From assembly GCA_016212095.1 (NCBI GenBank), contig JACRHH010000022.1, forward strand, positions 50,568 through 114,567: a stretch of DNA of 64,000 nt. Direction: 5' to 3'. This document shows, one piece after another, positions 46,337-55,575 of this stretch (the stretch's first letter is position 1; the number at the start of each line of letters is the position of its first letter). Source of the DNA: Nitrospirota bacterium (lineage in GTDB: Bacteria > Nitrospirota > Thermodesulfovibrionia > SZUA-242). Position numbers and translations under genes: made by a program. A model generated the notes under the pieces. That model made no database searches and was not told the DNA's origin. It worked only from the letters and a program-made list of their open reading frames with translations.

Positions 46337-46380
46337 CGGAACAGCAAGAGCCCTTCTGTCCTTCCCGTCCTGTAAAAGGG

Positions 46381-46431
46381 TACTATACGCAAGCCGGATT
46401 GCCCAAAACCCCAACAAGGATGAACCGATAA
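46381..46431 (+). promoter_or_regulatory. DUF58-gene leader resembling the moxR leader
   Basis: TACTATACGCAAGCC and AAGGATGAAC recur here in the same order as upstream of moxR (43723-43757). This gives the downstream half of the operon its own start and marks the far end of the insert. Confidence 0.45.
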
Positions 46432-47346
46432 TTGCTTGAACGCGCCGACATGCTCGACCCCGAACTGACCGCCCGGCTTGCCGGAGCTGCGTTTTCCGGG
46501 CCGCCCACGCCGGCGCCGCATCACGGGGTTCAGCCAAGCCCGCGCAGGGGCATCGGCATGGAGTTCGCCGAGCATGTGGAATATAGCCCCGGCCATGAAA
46601 TCAGCAGCATAGACTGGAAGGTTTTCGCGCGAAGCGACCGCTATTACGTGAAGCAGCGCGAAGACGAGCGCTTGCGTCGCGTTGTTTTCGTGATGGACAC
46701 CAGCGCGTCGATGACTTACGGCGCGGCGTCGGCGCTCGATATGCGCGGTTCCAAGCACCAGTTTGCCGCGAAAATTGTCACATCGATAGCGCGCTGCCTT
46801 GTCAGCGAGGGCGACGCCGTTGGGCTGATGCTTACTGGAGATGGCGAACCTGTTTACCTGCCGCCATCTGGAGGAATGAAGCAGTTTGAGGCGTTGTTTG
46901 AGATCGTATCCGGCGGCATAGCCGCCGGGAATTGCAGGCTTTCATCAGCCTGCGCCGAGTCTGCCGAGCGCCTGAAGCGCAATGCGACGATGTTCATAGT
47001 GTCGGATTTTCTGGACGAAGACCCCGGTTTCGAGGAAATCCTTCGCGGAATGCTGCCGCGTGGAATATCTCCCCGCCTGATTCATGTCATGCATTCCGAC
47101 GAGGTGGAGCTTCCGCAGGAGGGAACGACGCGGTTCATCGACATCGAGGGCGATGAGAGCCTTGTTCTCGATCCCGATCTGATCCGGAAGGCGTACAACG
47201 AAGAGGTACGCGGATTTCTGCGGCAGATGTCGGAATCGGCGGCCAAGTCTGGCATCCCGTATGCCTTTTGCGAAACCGGGCGCGATCCGGCAGAGGCATT
47301 GACCGCGCTAATCCGGTCAGATGGCCGCTCCGGCGGCTGGCGGTAG
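46432..47346 (+). CDS. DUF58 / VWA-like protein
   Basis: The 304-residue protein has RRGIGMEFAEHVEYSPGHEISSIDWKVFARSDRYYVKQREDERLRRVVFVMDTSASM, which includes the DUF58 core and a MIDAS-like DTSAS. Such proteins partner MoxR ATPases. The start is TTG 46432. A 3-bp gap separates it from the BatA-like gene. It probably binds a divalent metal. Confidence 0.9.
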   Translation: MLERADMLDPELTARLAGAAFSGPPTPAPHHGVQPSPRRGIGMEFAEHVEYSPGHEISSIDWKVFARSDRYYVKQREDERLRRVVFVMDTSASMTYGAASALDMRGSKHQFAAKIVTSIARCLVSEGDAVGLMLTGDGEPVYLPPSGGMKQFEALFEIVSGGIAAGNCRLSSACAESAERLKRNATMFIVSDFLDEDPGFEEILRGMLPRGISPRLIHVMHSDEVELPQEGTTRFIDIEGDESLVLDPDLIRKAYNEEVRGFLRQMSESAAKSGIPYAFCETGRDPAEALTALIRSDGRSGGWR

Positions 47347-47349
47347 CGG

Positions 47350-49398
47350 ATGGAGGCGCTCGCGCTGCTTCGCCCATGGTTTCTGGCCGCGCTTCTTGCC
47401 GGAGCGATTCCGGTAATAATTCACCTGCTCGACAGGAAACGCGCCCGTCCGGCGCATATCGCCACGCTGCGTTTTCTAAAGCTGGCCCATGCGCGGAAAC
47501 GCGGCGGCCTGCGCCTACGCAACATTCTGCTGTTGCTGAGCCGGATCGCGCTTCTTTCGTGTCTTGCGATTCTGTTTGCCGGGCCGGGTTGCCGTCAGGA
47601 CGCCGGCATCACCAAAAGCGCCGCGTCGTGGATTTTCGTGGTGGATACCTCGCCGTCTATGTCTAGTGCAAGAGGCGGACGTTCCGCCATCGATGCCGCG
47701 AGGGATGCCGTTTCGTCCATTGTGGCCGAATCGGCCCCGCAGAGCAGGTTCATGCTGCTTGCGACATCGGAGCAATCAGGAGGCGGTTCGCGGCCTGAAT
47801 TCACCAGCAATGCGGCGGAATTTACGCGGGCGTTAAAAAATATCGCAATCGAATACGGGCGGCACAGCCTGCCGTCAGCCGTCGAAAGAGCCGTCAGACT
47901 TGCCGAAGGCGTTCCGGATGCCCGAATAGTTGTCCTGTCCGATCTCCAGAAATCGGCTTGGGAGCATGGGACGCTTGCCAATGTAGAGGGCGGGCGGGCG
48001 CTGATTATCGACACCGGATTAGAAAAACCCGAAAACGTCTGGATAGATTCGGTGAAGGAAACCGCCAGCGAGATAGCCGTGGGCGTGAAGAGATCGGGCG
48101 GCGATAAATCCTTGAAACCGGCGGTTAAAGTGCGTCTGGATGACGGGCGCGTTATGACCACATACGCGGCTGACGGTCTGGCGCGGATTCCGCTCAAGCG
48201 GCCCGCAAAGCCGTACACAGGCGCGATTTCGGTGTCGCCGGGCGGCGATGTTCCGATTGACGACGAAACAACGTTCACCGGCGGCGAAGCGCGCAAGATT
48301 TCGGCTGTTTTCGTAAACGGCGACCCCAGAACGCCCGAAATGAGGGACGAGCTTTTCTTTGCGCGGCGCGCGTTTTCTCCGGACGGCCTTCTTGCCGCTG
48401 AGATCGGTTTCAGCGAGGCGCGGCCCGCCGATCTTGGCTCAATGACGCTGGACGGCGTAGATCTGCTGGTTCTTGCCAACGTGTCAACGCTGCCGCCGGG
48501 CGCGTCCGGACGCATTCTGAAATCTGTGAGGGGCGGCATGGCGGTTTTGATGACCGCCGGAGACAACTGGAACAGCCTGATGCGGCCATCCGCGCCAGTT
48601 TTGTCAGTTTCGTCGGAAACATCGATTGCCCCGCTTCTGGCCGCGCCGCTTCGCGATGTTGCAAATGCAGGCGTGGGAGAAGCCCGATCCGTGGACACCG
48701 CCGCCTTGTCCGGCCCGATGGAGATGTTCCGCCTGCCGGATTCGGGCGATCTGAAGCTTGCGCGGATCAAGTCATACTGGCTTTTAAACGCATCATCAAA
48801 AGCCGGGCTGGACGTTTCGATGCGCCTCGATAACGGCGCGCCATTGGTTGTGGAACGGCGGGAGGGGAAAGGTCGGCTGATGCTTTTCACCACCACGATT
48901 GACGCCGACGGGGCGGACTTTTGCCTTCAACCAGCGTTTATCCCGTGGCTTGGCCGCCTGATTCATCATGCCTCCGGGCTCACGCGCTTCGAGGGAGTCC
49001 GCGCGGTGTCTGGCAACGCGCTTGAGCTGCCGTTTGACGAACTGGTTTGGGTGCGCCAGCCGGACGGCTCAAGGGTTTCCGTGCCGCCACGAGCAAAGAA
49101 ATTCACGCCGGTTCAGCCGGGGCTTTACACGATAGAGCGATACGGCAACGAAAAGCTGGCTACTTTCGTGACGGTGATGGATTCAGCCGAATCCGACACC
49201 ACGCGAATTGGCGCCGAGGCGCTTGATTCATTATTCGGCAAAAACGGCTATCGCTTGATCCGCGCCGATGCGGGAGGCCGAATTCCGGGCATCGGCGGAC
49301 GGCGCGACACATCCGGATATTTCGCCGGAGTGCTGATAGCCGCTTTGTTGCTGGAAGCGGCGTTGATCAGGCCGTTTGGGAGGAGGAGGAAGGTCTGA
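47350..49398 (+). CDS. BatA-like membrane protein with VWA domain
   Basis: The 682-residue protein begins with the BatA N-terminal segment (FLAALLAGAIPVIIHLLDRKRA ... TLRFLKLAHARKRGGLRLRNILLLLSRIALLSCLAILFAGP), which carries two membrane helices. A VWA domain with MIDAS FVVDTSPSMSS follows, then a large periplasmic region and a final membrane helix (FAGVLIAALLLEAALI). It belongs to the MoxR/BatA type of operon found in Planctomycetota, Bacteroidota and similar groups. Its precise function is unknown. Confidence 0.88.
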   Translation: MEALALLRPWFLAALLAGAIPVIIHLLDRKRARPAHIATLRFLKLAHARKRGGLRLRNILLLLSRIALLSCLAILFAGPGCRQDAGITKSAASWIFVVDTSPSMSSARGGRSAIDAARDAVSSIVAESAPQSRFMLLATSEQSGGGSRPEFTSNAAEFTRALKNIAIEYGRHSLPSAVERAVRLAEGVPDARIVVLSDLQKSAWEHGTLANVEGGRALIIDTGLEKPENVWIDSVKETASEIAVGVKRSGGDKSLKPAVKVRLDDGRVMTTYAADGLARIPLKRPAKPYTGAISVSPGGDVPIDDETTFTGGEARKISAVFVNGDPRTPEMRDELFFARRAFSPDGLLAAEIGFSEARPADLGSMTLDGVDLLVLANVSTLPPGASGRILKSVRGGMAVLMTAGDNWNSLMRPSAPVLSVSSETSIAPLLAAPLRDVANAGVGEARSVDTAALSGPMEMFRLPDSGDLKLARIKSYWLLNASSKAGLDVSMRLDNGAPLVVERREGKGRLMLFTTTIDADGADFCLQPAFIPWLGRLIHHASGLTRFEGVRAVSGNALELPFDELVWVRQPDGSRVSVPPRAKKFTPVQPGLYTIERYGNEKLATFVTVMDSAESDTTRIGAEALDSLFGKNGYRLIRADAGGRIPGIGGRRDTSGYFAGVLIAALLLEAALIRPFGRRRKV

Positions 49399-49445
49399 AC
49401 CGCTGATTGACGCGGATTATTGGGATTGCGCAGATGAAATCAGCG

Positions 49446-49928
49446 CTATCGGTTGTCAAATTCAATATCATCCGGCGGCAGCACCAGTCCAAATGCTGAA
49501 CCGAGGCTTCTGACGAGGCTCAAAAAATGCTTTGGCAGCGGCACGTCACGCTCAATCATAAGTATGCCGATAGCCTGAGCCCGCTCCAGCGTTGCCTCGT
49601 TGGTTGATCCTTCGCAACTGTCGCAGAGAAACTGAACCCGAAGCGCATCGGTAAGCGGTATGCGCATCTCTTTAAACCGTTCCGCTATCCCGTCCAGTTC
49701 CAGCCGGATGCGGTCTTCGTTTTCCCTCGCAAACTGGACAAACGCCGGATCGGTGTTCGGCGTGCCGAAAAGCTCGTTTATGATCGCGCCGGAGAGCCTG
49801 CTTGCGTACACGGCGTCGCAGCCGGAATGCTTGCGCGCCAGATGGTCGCGCAGCTTTCTGAAGAAAATCATTTTAATGACCGCAACCCCGTCGCGAAGAA
49901 TGGGGATTAACCTGTTTTCAAGTTCCAT
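49446..49928 (-). CDS. Hypothetical protein inside the BatA operon, opposite strand
   Basis: The 160-residue, mainly helical, soluble protein contains RKLRDHLARKHSGCDAVYASRLSGAIINELFGTPNTDPAFVQFARENEDRIRLELDGIAERFKEM. No family is recognised. It is antisense to the flanking BatA-like and DUF4159 genes, which suggests insertion into the operon or an independent regulatory unit. ATG 49928 is followed by a good hydrophobic/charged helix pattern. Coding is supported by the long uninterrupted frame and normal composition. Confidence 0.65.
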   Translation of the reverse strand: MELENRLIPILRDGVAVIKMIFFRKLRDHLARKHSGCDAVYASRLSGAIINELFGTPNTDPAFVQFARENEDRIRLELDGIAERFKEMRIPLTDALRVQFLCDSCEGSTNEATLERAQAIGILMIERDVPLPKHFLSLVRSLGSAFGLVLPPDDIEFDNR

Positions 49929-50087
49929 GGCCTTCTTTCCTTAGCCGCCTCATTTCGCCTCATGCGCATTTCCGGTGAACACCGGCGCGCTATTTTATCA
50001 TGGCGGCAGAGCCGGCATGTCGGCAAAGCGGGCAGCCGACAGATTATCACATCGCCCCGCCGTTTCATGGTAATGTTTTGTCTGCAT

Positions 50088-50861
50088 ATGCCCGTTACAC
50101 GCCGACAATTACTTGTTCGTGCCGCCATTGCAGCGATGGCGGCAATTCTGCCCGGACGCGCTGTTTTGGCCGCTTCCGGCCCAACGCGCTTTGCCTGGGC
50201 GCAGCTAAAGTATGCCGGATCGTGGAATCCGAACACGCGCGCTGCGGCGCGGTTTGTGGAGATGATCGAACGGCGCACGAGCATAGAGCCGATGCCCGAA
50301 ATCGCAACGATAGTTCCCGGTAGCGAGGCGTTGTTCGAATATCCGTTCCTCTGCATCAGCGGCAGGGCGGTATTTCCGCGTCTCGATTCCGCTGCTGCGG
50401 ACATGATTCGCCGATATGTAGAGCGCGGCGGGTTCGTCTTCGTTGACGACTCAACCGGCATCCCCGATTCCGGCTTTTTCGAGGGCGCTGCGGCGTTCTT
50501 CGGCAGCCTGTTTCCGGGCAGAAAGATCAGTCCTCTTCAGTCCGATCACACGCTTTACCAGAGTTTCTACCTGATTCGCGAGATACCGGGCAGAAAAGTT
50601 GTTCGGCCCTTCATGTTCGGGATGGACATGGACGACACAACGCCGTTAATCATCTGCCAGAACGATCTGCTTGGCGCGTTCGACGGCGACGCATCGGGCT
50701 ATACGCATCAGTGCGAGCCGGGCGGCGAGCGCCAGCGCGAGATGAGCTTCCGGATGGGAATAAATATCGTGATGTACGCGCTGACCGGCAACTATAAAAA
50801 GGAGCAGGCGCATATTCCTTTTATACTGAAACGCCGCAAAGGCATTCAGGGCGCTCCGTGA
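50088..50861 (+). CDS. DUF4159 protein with twin-arginine-like signal
   Basis: The protein has about 257 residues. The N-terminus TRRQLLVRAAIAAMAAILPGRAVLAA looks like a Tat signal. The mature part has the DUF4159 pattern (FAWAQLKYAGSWNPNTRAAARFVEMIERRTSIEP; DMIRRYVERGGFVFVDDS; HTLYQSFYLI; GMDMDDTTPLIICQNDLLGAFDGD). ATG 50088 is chosen because it gives a clean signal; the frame is open from 49962. The gene overlaps the next start (GTGA). DUF4159 genes regularly accompany BatA and MoxR. Confidence 0.88.
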   Translation: MPVTRRQLLVRAAIAAMAAILPGRAVLAASGPTRFAWAQLKYAGSWNPNTRAAARFVEMIERRTSIEPMPEIATIVPGSEALFEYPFLCISGRAVFPRLDSAAADMIRRYVERGGFVFVDDSTGIPDSGFFEGAAAFFGSLFPGRKISPLQSDHTLYQSFYLIREIPGRKVVRPFMFGMDMDDTTPLIICQNDLLGAFDGDASGYTHQCEPGGERQREMSFRMGINIVMYALTGNYKKEQAHIPFILKRRKGIQGAP

Positions 50862-53140
50862 TTCCTCTGCGCGAACTTGTATTTTTAAACGCCGATCCGG
50901 CCTGGATGCTGGCTGCCGGATTGGTTGCGATTATTTCGCTGGCCTCCGGTTTTCTGGCCTCGCGCGGGATCGATCCGCGAAAACGTTTCGCGCTGTTCCT
51001 GTTGCGGTTTGCCGCGCTTGCGTTTGTGCTGGCTGTTGTGCTTCGTCCGGCTGAAAAGGAAGACATCTCGCGCGCCAAAAGGCCGCCGCTTGCGGTGATC
51101 GTGGACACGTCAAAAAGCATGGCGGCCAATTCGCCGTCGCTTGCCGAGGCGGCGCGAAGTTCGCCGTCGCTTGCCGACACGGCGCGAAGTTCGCCGTCGC
51201 TTGCCGACGCGGCGCGAGGGTGGCTGGAATCGCACAAGCCGGAATTCGAACGCCTGAGCCGCTACTACCGCCCTGTGTTCCTGCGGGTTGACGAATCTCC
51301 GCGCGAAATATCCGGGCCGGAACTATCCCAAATCGATGCGTTTTCCGGCAGTTCAACGCCGCTATCGCGCTCGCTGGAAGCTGTTGGGAAATCTTATCCG
51401 GGGCTTGCCGCAGCGATACTTGTTTCCGACGGGCGCGACACGGTCAACCCCGGCAGCCAGCCGCCGTCAATGGCGTTTCCGGTTTATCCGGTGGCATTTT
51501 CGGAGCGGAAACAGCCCAATGACGTATGGATCGAGACTGTGGATACCCCTCCGGTTGCGTTCATCAGAACGCCGGTGGATATTCAGGTGCGTGTTGGCGC
51601 ATCCGGTTTCGGCGGCAGAAACGTAACCGCTCGCGTGTGCGACGCCGACGGAAATGTTCTGAAGTCGGCAGCCGCGCGGCTTGAGGCAACTGGCGAGACG
51701 GCGATAACGCTCTCTTTCACGCCGAACAGGACTGGCAGAAAAGCCTATTCGGTTGATGTAACAACTTTTCCCGGAGAGGCGTCAGCCGCGAACAACAGCG
51801 CTCAGTTTGGGCTGAATGTGGTGCGCGACAAGACGCGCGTGCTTCTTGTGGCCGGATCACCGACATGGGACGTGAAATTCCTGCGGCGGCGGCTGGCGCA
51901 AGACCCCGGCATCGATCTCATCACGTTTCTCATTCTCCGCACGCCCATGGACATGACACTTGTTCCGCAGAACGAGATGTCGCTGATTCCGTTTCCCACC
52001 AAGGAACTTTTCAGCGAGGAACTGCCGACCTTCGACGTGGTGATATTCGACGATTTCAACTTCGGGCCGTATGTTCCCGTGCAGTATCTGGAAAACGTTG
52101 CCGCTTTCGTGAAAAACTCCGGCGGCGGATTCGCGATGATCGGCGGCGAGCGTTCGTTCGCGGGCGGCGGATACGGAAACACGCCGATTGCCGGAATTCT
52201 GCCGCTGTCGATAGGCCCATCCGCTCCGGGCGCGAAATCGTTCGAACCGGCTGACGTTCATGCCGCGCTCACATCGTCTGGAGCCGCGCATCCGATATTC
52301 CAGTGGATTCCGGACAAGCTCGAAAACCGGATGTTCTTCGAGTCGCTTCCGGGAATGACAGGCATGAACAGGTTCCTGACAGCGCGTCCGGAGGCGGTTG
52401 TGCTTGCCGAAGACACGAAAAACGGCGCGCCGCTTGCCGCCGTCATGGAGACCGGATCGGGCAGGTCGATGGCTGTCACCACCGACAGCCTGTGGCGGTG
52501 GACTCTGCCGTATGGCGGCCCGGTTGGCGGCCAGGGCGGCGAAGGCGTTTACCGCGATTTCTGGACTCGCGCGATACGATGGCTTGTGCATGATCCGGAA
52601 ATGGAGCAGGTAAAGTGCTCAATCCCGGAGGAAAATGTGCGGGCTGGCGCGAGGGCGCGGATGGAGTGCAGGGTTCTGGATCGTTCGTATCAGCCGGTTG
52701 GCGGCGCAAAGCTGAGGGGCGTTTTGTCTGGCAGCGGCAAACCTGTCGAGCTTCGCTGGATAGAGAAGGAAGCCGGGCTATACGAGGCCAAGATGCCCAT
52801 GTTTTCGTCGCCCGGAATCGGGCGGGTGATGGTTGACGTTGAAAGCGGCGGCATGTCTGTTGGACACGACGAGATGGAGTTTACCGTCGCGCCTGAGAGC
52901 GACGAGCTTATGCGGCTTGGCGTTGACCGGAAGTACCTCGATGCGCTGGCTGCGGCATCCGGCGGCAGGGTGTTCGAGGCGGAAGACGCGTCGGTTTTGA
53001 AGGCACTTGAGGAGACGGGAAAGGCGGATACCGAGATCATCGGAAGCCGGACAGACGAGATATGGCCGTTCTGGCGCTATCTCATCCCGGCGATAGCTCT
53101 GTTTTCAGCCGACTGGTGGCTGAGGCGGAGGTGGCGGTAA
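50858..53140 (+). CDS. Membrane VWA / glutamine-amidotransferase-like protein
   Basis: The 760-residue protein has two N-terminal membrane helices (WMLAAGLVAIISLASGFLA and FALFLLRFAALAFVLAVVLR), a VWA domain with MIDAS VIVDTSKSMAAN and SDGRDTV, an Ig-like section and a GATase1-like domain (LLVAGSPTWDVKFLRRRL, FDVVIFDDFNFGPYV, FAMIGGERSFAGGGYG). It ends in a last membrane helix and a basic tail (SADWWLRRRWR). The start is GTG 50858. A 30-bp repeat inserts three copies of a 10-residue unit directly after the MIDAS. Its last 149 bp recur, diverged, at 55221-55370. Confidence 0.85.
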   Translation: MIPLRELVFLNADPAWMLAAGLVAIISLASGFLASRGIDPRKRFALFLLRFAALAFVLAVVLRPAEKEDISRAKRPPLAVIVDTSKSMAANSPSLAEAARSSPSLADTARSSPSLADAARGWLESHKPEFERLSRYYRPVFLRVDESPREISGPELSQIDAFSGSSTPLSRSLEAVGKSYPGLAAAILVSDGRDTVNPGSQPPSMAFPVYPVAFSERKQPNDVWIETVDTPPVAFIRTPVDIQVRVGASGFGGRNVTARVCDADGNVLKSAAARLEATGETAITLSFTPNRTGRKAYSVDVTTFPGEASAANNSAQFGLNVVRDKTRVLLVAGSPTWDVKFLRRRLAQDPGIDLITFLILRTPMDMTLVPQNEMSLIPFPTKELFSEELPTFDVVIFDDFNFGPYVPVQYLENVAAFVKNSGGGFAMIGGERSFAGGGYGNTPIAGILPLSIGPSAPGAKSFEPADVHAALTSSGAAHPIFQWIPDKLENRMFFESLPGMTGMNRFLTARPEAVVLAEDTKNGAPLAAVMETGSGRSMAVTTDSLWRWTLPYGGPVGGQGGEGVYRDFWTRAIRWLVHDPEMEQVKCSIPEENVRAGARARMECRVLDRSYQPVGGAKLRGVLSGSGKPVELRWIEKEAGLYEAKMPMFSSPGIGRVMVDVESGGMSVGHDEMEFTVAPESDELMRLGVDRKYLDALAAASGGRVFEAEDASVLKALEETGKADTEIIGSRTDEIWPFWRYLIPAIALFSADWWLRRRWR
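51130..51219 (+). repeat. Three in-frame 30-bp tandem repeats after the MIDAS motif
   Basis: Units at 51130, 51160 and 51190 encode SPSLA(E/D)(A/T)AR(S/G)-like decapeptides. They are nearly identical, so the copy number may vary between strains. Confidence 0.9.
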
Positions 53141-53183
53141 GGGGGATGTTTGAGCACGGATCGATAAGGCATAAATTCCTGAA

Positions 53184-53444
53184 TCAATGAGCGGCTATTT
53201 TCCGTGCGCCGGATTTTCTTGTCAGGCGCTGTGTGGTTTTTGTCAAATCAAGCAATGACCGAAGCGCATCGTTTACCGATGCCGAATCGATAAATGCCTT
53301 GGCCACATCCGGTTCAAGTATGGCAACATTGGAGTTTTCATTGATAAGCTGATTGCAATACTTACCACGAACAGCTTTCGAGTAATCGAAATCATATTCA
53401 GGGCGCAATTCGTCATCGTTAACCTTTTTGGGTTTAGTTTTCAT
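53184..53444 (-). CDS. brnA: BrnA-like antitoxin
   Basis: The 86-residue protein (MKTKPKKVNDDELRPEYDFDYSKAVRGKYCNQLINENSNVAILEPDVAKAFIDSASVNDALRSLLDL) follows the BrnA-type pattern, with YDFDYSKAVRGKY common to antitoxins encoded after BrnT. ATG 53444 overlaps the toxin gene by 11 bp. It binds BrnT and DNA. Confidence 0.78.
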   Translation of the reverse strand: MKTKPKKVNDDELRPEYDFDYSKAVRGKYCNQLINENSNVAILEPDVAKAFIDSASVNDALRSLLDLTKTTQRLTRKSGARKIAAH

Positions 53445-53703
53445 GTTTGTTCCTTTCATACGCGGTTGCAGGGCGCGCACTCACAATTCGTATCGTTTTG
53501 CCTCGCTCGGCATGGGAGACCACAAGCAGCCTGCCGCAGGATGAGTGACCGATGGTGACGAGTCTGTGTTCGCCAAATGAGTGATCCGGATCATCAAAAG
53601 TCGCAGATAACGGGTCGTAGAATACTGTGACTGCCTCGTCAAATGAAACATTGTGTTTCTTCCGGTTCGTCTTTGCCTTATCCCTGTCCCATCCGAATTG
53701 CAT
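53434..53703 (-). CDS. brnT: BrnT-family ribonuclease toxin
   Basis: The 89-residue toxin (DUF497) has WDRDKAKTNRKKHNVSFDEAVTVFYDPLSATFDDPDHSFGEHRLVTIGHSSCGRLLVVSHAERGKTIRIVSARPATAYER. The pattern from NxxKHxVSFxEA through RIVSARxA(T)xxER is diagnostic. BrnT is a RelE-like ribonuclease. The pair is convergent with the VWA gene and lies in the 53.1-55.2 kb insert. Confidence 0.9.
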   Translation of the reverse strand: MQFGWDRDKAKTNRKKHNVSFDEAVTVFYDPLSATFDDPDHSFGEHRLVTIGHSSCGRLLVVSHAERGKTIRIVSARPATAYERNKHEN

Positions 53704-53866
53704 ACGTTATTTTATCATATTGCCGACTGATGGCTGCGGAATATTCGGTCACCTAAGACAGCGAACATTACGGATTGGGATTCACCATCCGGCTACGGCC
53801 CGATGATTTCCGCGAACCGCGCATATTCCGAAAATTGGGCGGAGCCGCATGACGGGTGGTGTGGGG

Positions 53867-53889
53867 AAGGACGGCTGAAAACCGTCCTT
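53867..53889. terminator. Hairpin between brnT and the PEP-CTERM gene
   Basis: The arms AAGGACGG and CCGTCCTT with a 7-nt loop are followed by TT on the plus strand, and a T-poor tail follows on the minus strand. It may end the PEP-CTERM transcript. The rest of 53704-53963 holds no gene. Confidence 0.45.
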
Positions 53890-53963
53890 TTACCCTATTC
53901 GGCATTTTTGCCGCCTGTTAATATGGGCAGGCAGAAACATCCATGCTCCCTGCCTTGAACTGA

Positions 53964-54638
53964 CTACTTTTTCCTTTTCCTGTGTGCTACTACCAGACCA
54001 ACTATGCCTGTGCCGAAGAGCAGCATGGTGGCAGGTTCGGGGACGGGGGCGGCGATGGGCGCGGATCGGAAAGCGGCTTCGCCAAAAACGATGAGCGCAC
54101 CGCCATAGTTGCTGTTGATTTTCATGATGACATGCTGCGTGAGCGTCGAAGAAAAGCTGAAAACCTGGGCTGGTATTGTATTAGGATCAGGGCCTGGGCC
54201 TTTGAGCGCCGTGAAGCTTCCGAGCAACGTATTGCTGTCATCGAACAATTCAAAATCCTTTATTGAATTGGTATTGGACACGTGCGCATTCCATAATCCA
54301 AAGGCATCAATATCGACCGCCGCTCCCAAGTCAAAAGTGACTGTACCCGTCTTGACATTAAGCGCGGAACCCCATGAAGCCATGCCATTGCTGATTCCGA
54401 CATGTGTGGCAATTGACGTAAACGTATCGAAGTCCGTCACGCCGCTCGTATAAGTTTGGGACAAACCACTCTGATCAATAACGTTGCCAATTGGCAAGAA
54501 GCTGGCATACTGCCCCATGTTGCTGGTGACGCCGACGACACCGGTAATGGGCGTGGCTTGGGCGCTGAACGGTGTCGATAGCGCAAGTAGTGCCACCGCG
54601 AGGATGATTTTGGTTGTAGACCTTATAGCTGGACACAC
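53964..54638 (-). CDS. PEP-CTERM sorting-domain protein
   Basis: This is an exported surface protein of about 224 residues. The signal peptide is (KIILAVALLALSTPFSAQA), the central region is beta-rich and lectin-like (FDLGAAVDIDAFGLWNAH, KDFELFDDSN), and the C-terminus VPEPATMLLFGTGIVGLVVAHRKRKK is the exosortase (EpsH) sorting signal. AAGGAGG lies 8 bases before GTG 54638, but the GGAGG falls inside a reading frame from ATG 54656, so the GTG is preferred. No exosortase is in the window. The GC content is visibly lower than in the neighbours. Confidence 0.82.
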   Translation of the reverse strand: MCPAIRSTTKIILAVALLALSTPFSAQATPITGVVGVTSNMGQYASFLPIGNVIDQSGLSQTYTSGVTDFDTFTSIATHVGISNGMASWGSALNVKTGTVTFDLGAAVDIDAFGLWNAHVSNTNSIKDFELFDDSNTLLGSFTALKGPGPDPNTIPAQVFSFSSTLTQHVIMKINSNYGGALIVFGEAAFRSAPIAAPVPEPATMLLFGTGIVGLVVAHRKRKK

Positions 54639-54656
54639 AACAGAGACCTCCTTCAT

Positions 54657-55220
54657 AAATTTGTTGTAGTGGCATTCAGCGAGACCATCCCGCCGAACGT
54701 TTAGTGATAAGTTGCCGCATCGAACATCGTTTATATGTATCCGGACATCCTGCTTGCCCCCTATTCCTGTTCGTATATCCTGCCTGTGCGAATCAGTCGC
54801 AAGCAGTATGAAAACGCATTGCATCCAATAGGTTATGGATTCCAACTAGTTCAGCGGCCTAGCGACATGGAGAAGTTGAAGGAAATCCGCCACTATACCC
54901 TCCTGGTATTTTGCTACCGAATAAGAGATTAGATGTTTGACCTGTTCCACGGAAGCAATAATTACGCCACACATATCCCAACTACTGCCATTTACCTGTA
55001 ATACATTGGAAACAATATGGAATATGGCTGCGGATGTCTGGATGCGCCGATAAGTGATAGTGCAACAGTAAAATTTCTCGACACTTGCTCAATGGCTTTC
55101 CTTGTTATATAAATAAATACAATTTGAGCAGCTAAATTACGGGCATGTTGTCCTGAAATATATCTATTTTTCTGTAAAATATTTCGACACTGTCGTTCCT
55201 GATATAAAAGCTAACAACGA
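54657..55220. other. Gene-poor AT-rich stretch
   Basis: No convincing gene is seen in these 560 bp. Short open frames lack homology and codon bias. The base composition is more AT-rich than the rest of the window, which suggests recent acquisition. Confidence 0.6.
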
Positions 55221-55370
55221 TCGGTTTTCAAGGCGCTTGAGGAGAAGGGAAAAGCTGATACCGAGATCATCGGAAGCCGAACCGACGAGATATGGCCGTT
55301 CTGGCGCTATCTCATCCCTGCGATAGCTCTGTTTTCAGCCGATTGGTGGCTGAGGAGAAGGTGGCGGTAG
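55221..55370 (+). pseudogene. Diverged duplicate of the 3' end of the VWA/amidotransferase-like gene
   Basis: This segment matches 52991-53140 over 149 bp with about 13 mismatches, nearly all synonymous; only two residues differ. The frame ends at TAG 55368-55370 and has no start. It encodes the C-terminal peptide IIGSRTDEIWPFWRYLIPAI and onward. Confidence 0.9.
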
Positions 55371-55383
55371 GAGATGAGCAATG

Positions 55384-55411
55384 AAAAGGGCTAGCCCATA
55401 AGAGCTAACCC
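55384..55411 (-). terminator. Terminator of tRNA-Lys
   Basis: An 8-bp stem (GGGTTAGC / GCTAGCCC on the minus strand) is followed by TTTT. Confidence 0.65.
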
Positions 55412-55422
55412 CTTGATATTAC

Positions 55423-55498
<76 letters not shown>

Positions 55499-55575
55499 AT
55501 TACTCCAAAAAGCCCTGCATATTACCTTAAGCCGACCTCTTTCGTCAATGCAGACCTTGCGGCTTTTGATATACA

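Noticed and set aside
47595..48896. A 433-codon minus-strand open frame inside the BatA-like gene
   Set aside because: It is rich in Ser, Arg and Pro as expected for an antisense shadow; no start signal or homology is seen.
54735..54932. A 65-codon open frame in the AT-rich stretch
   Set aside because: It has no ribosome-binding site, homology or codon bias, and starts inside the PEP-CTERM upstream region.
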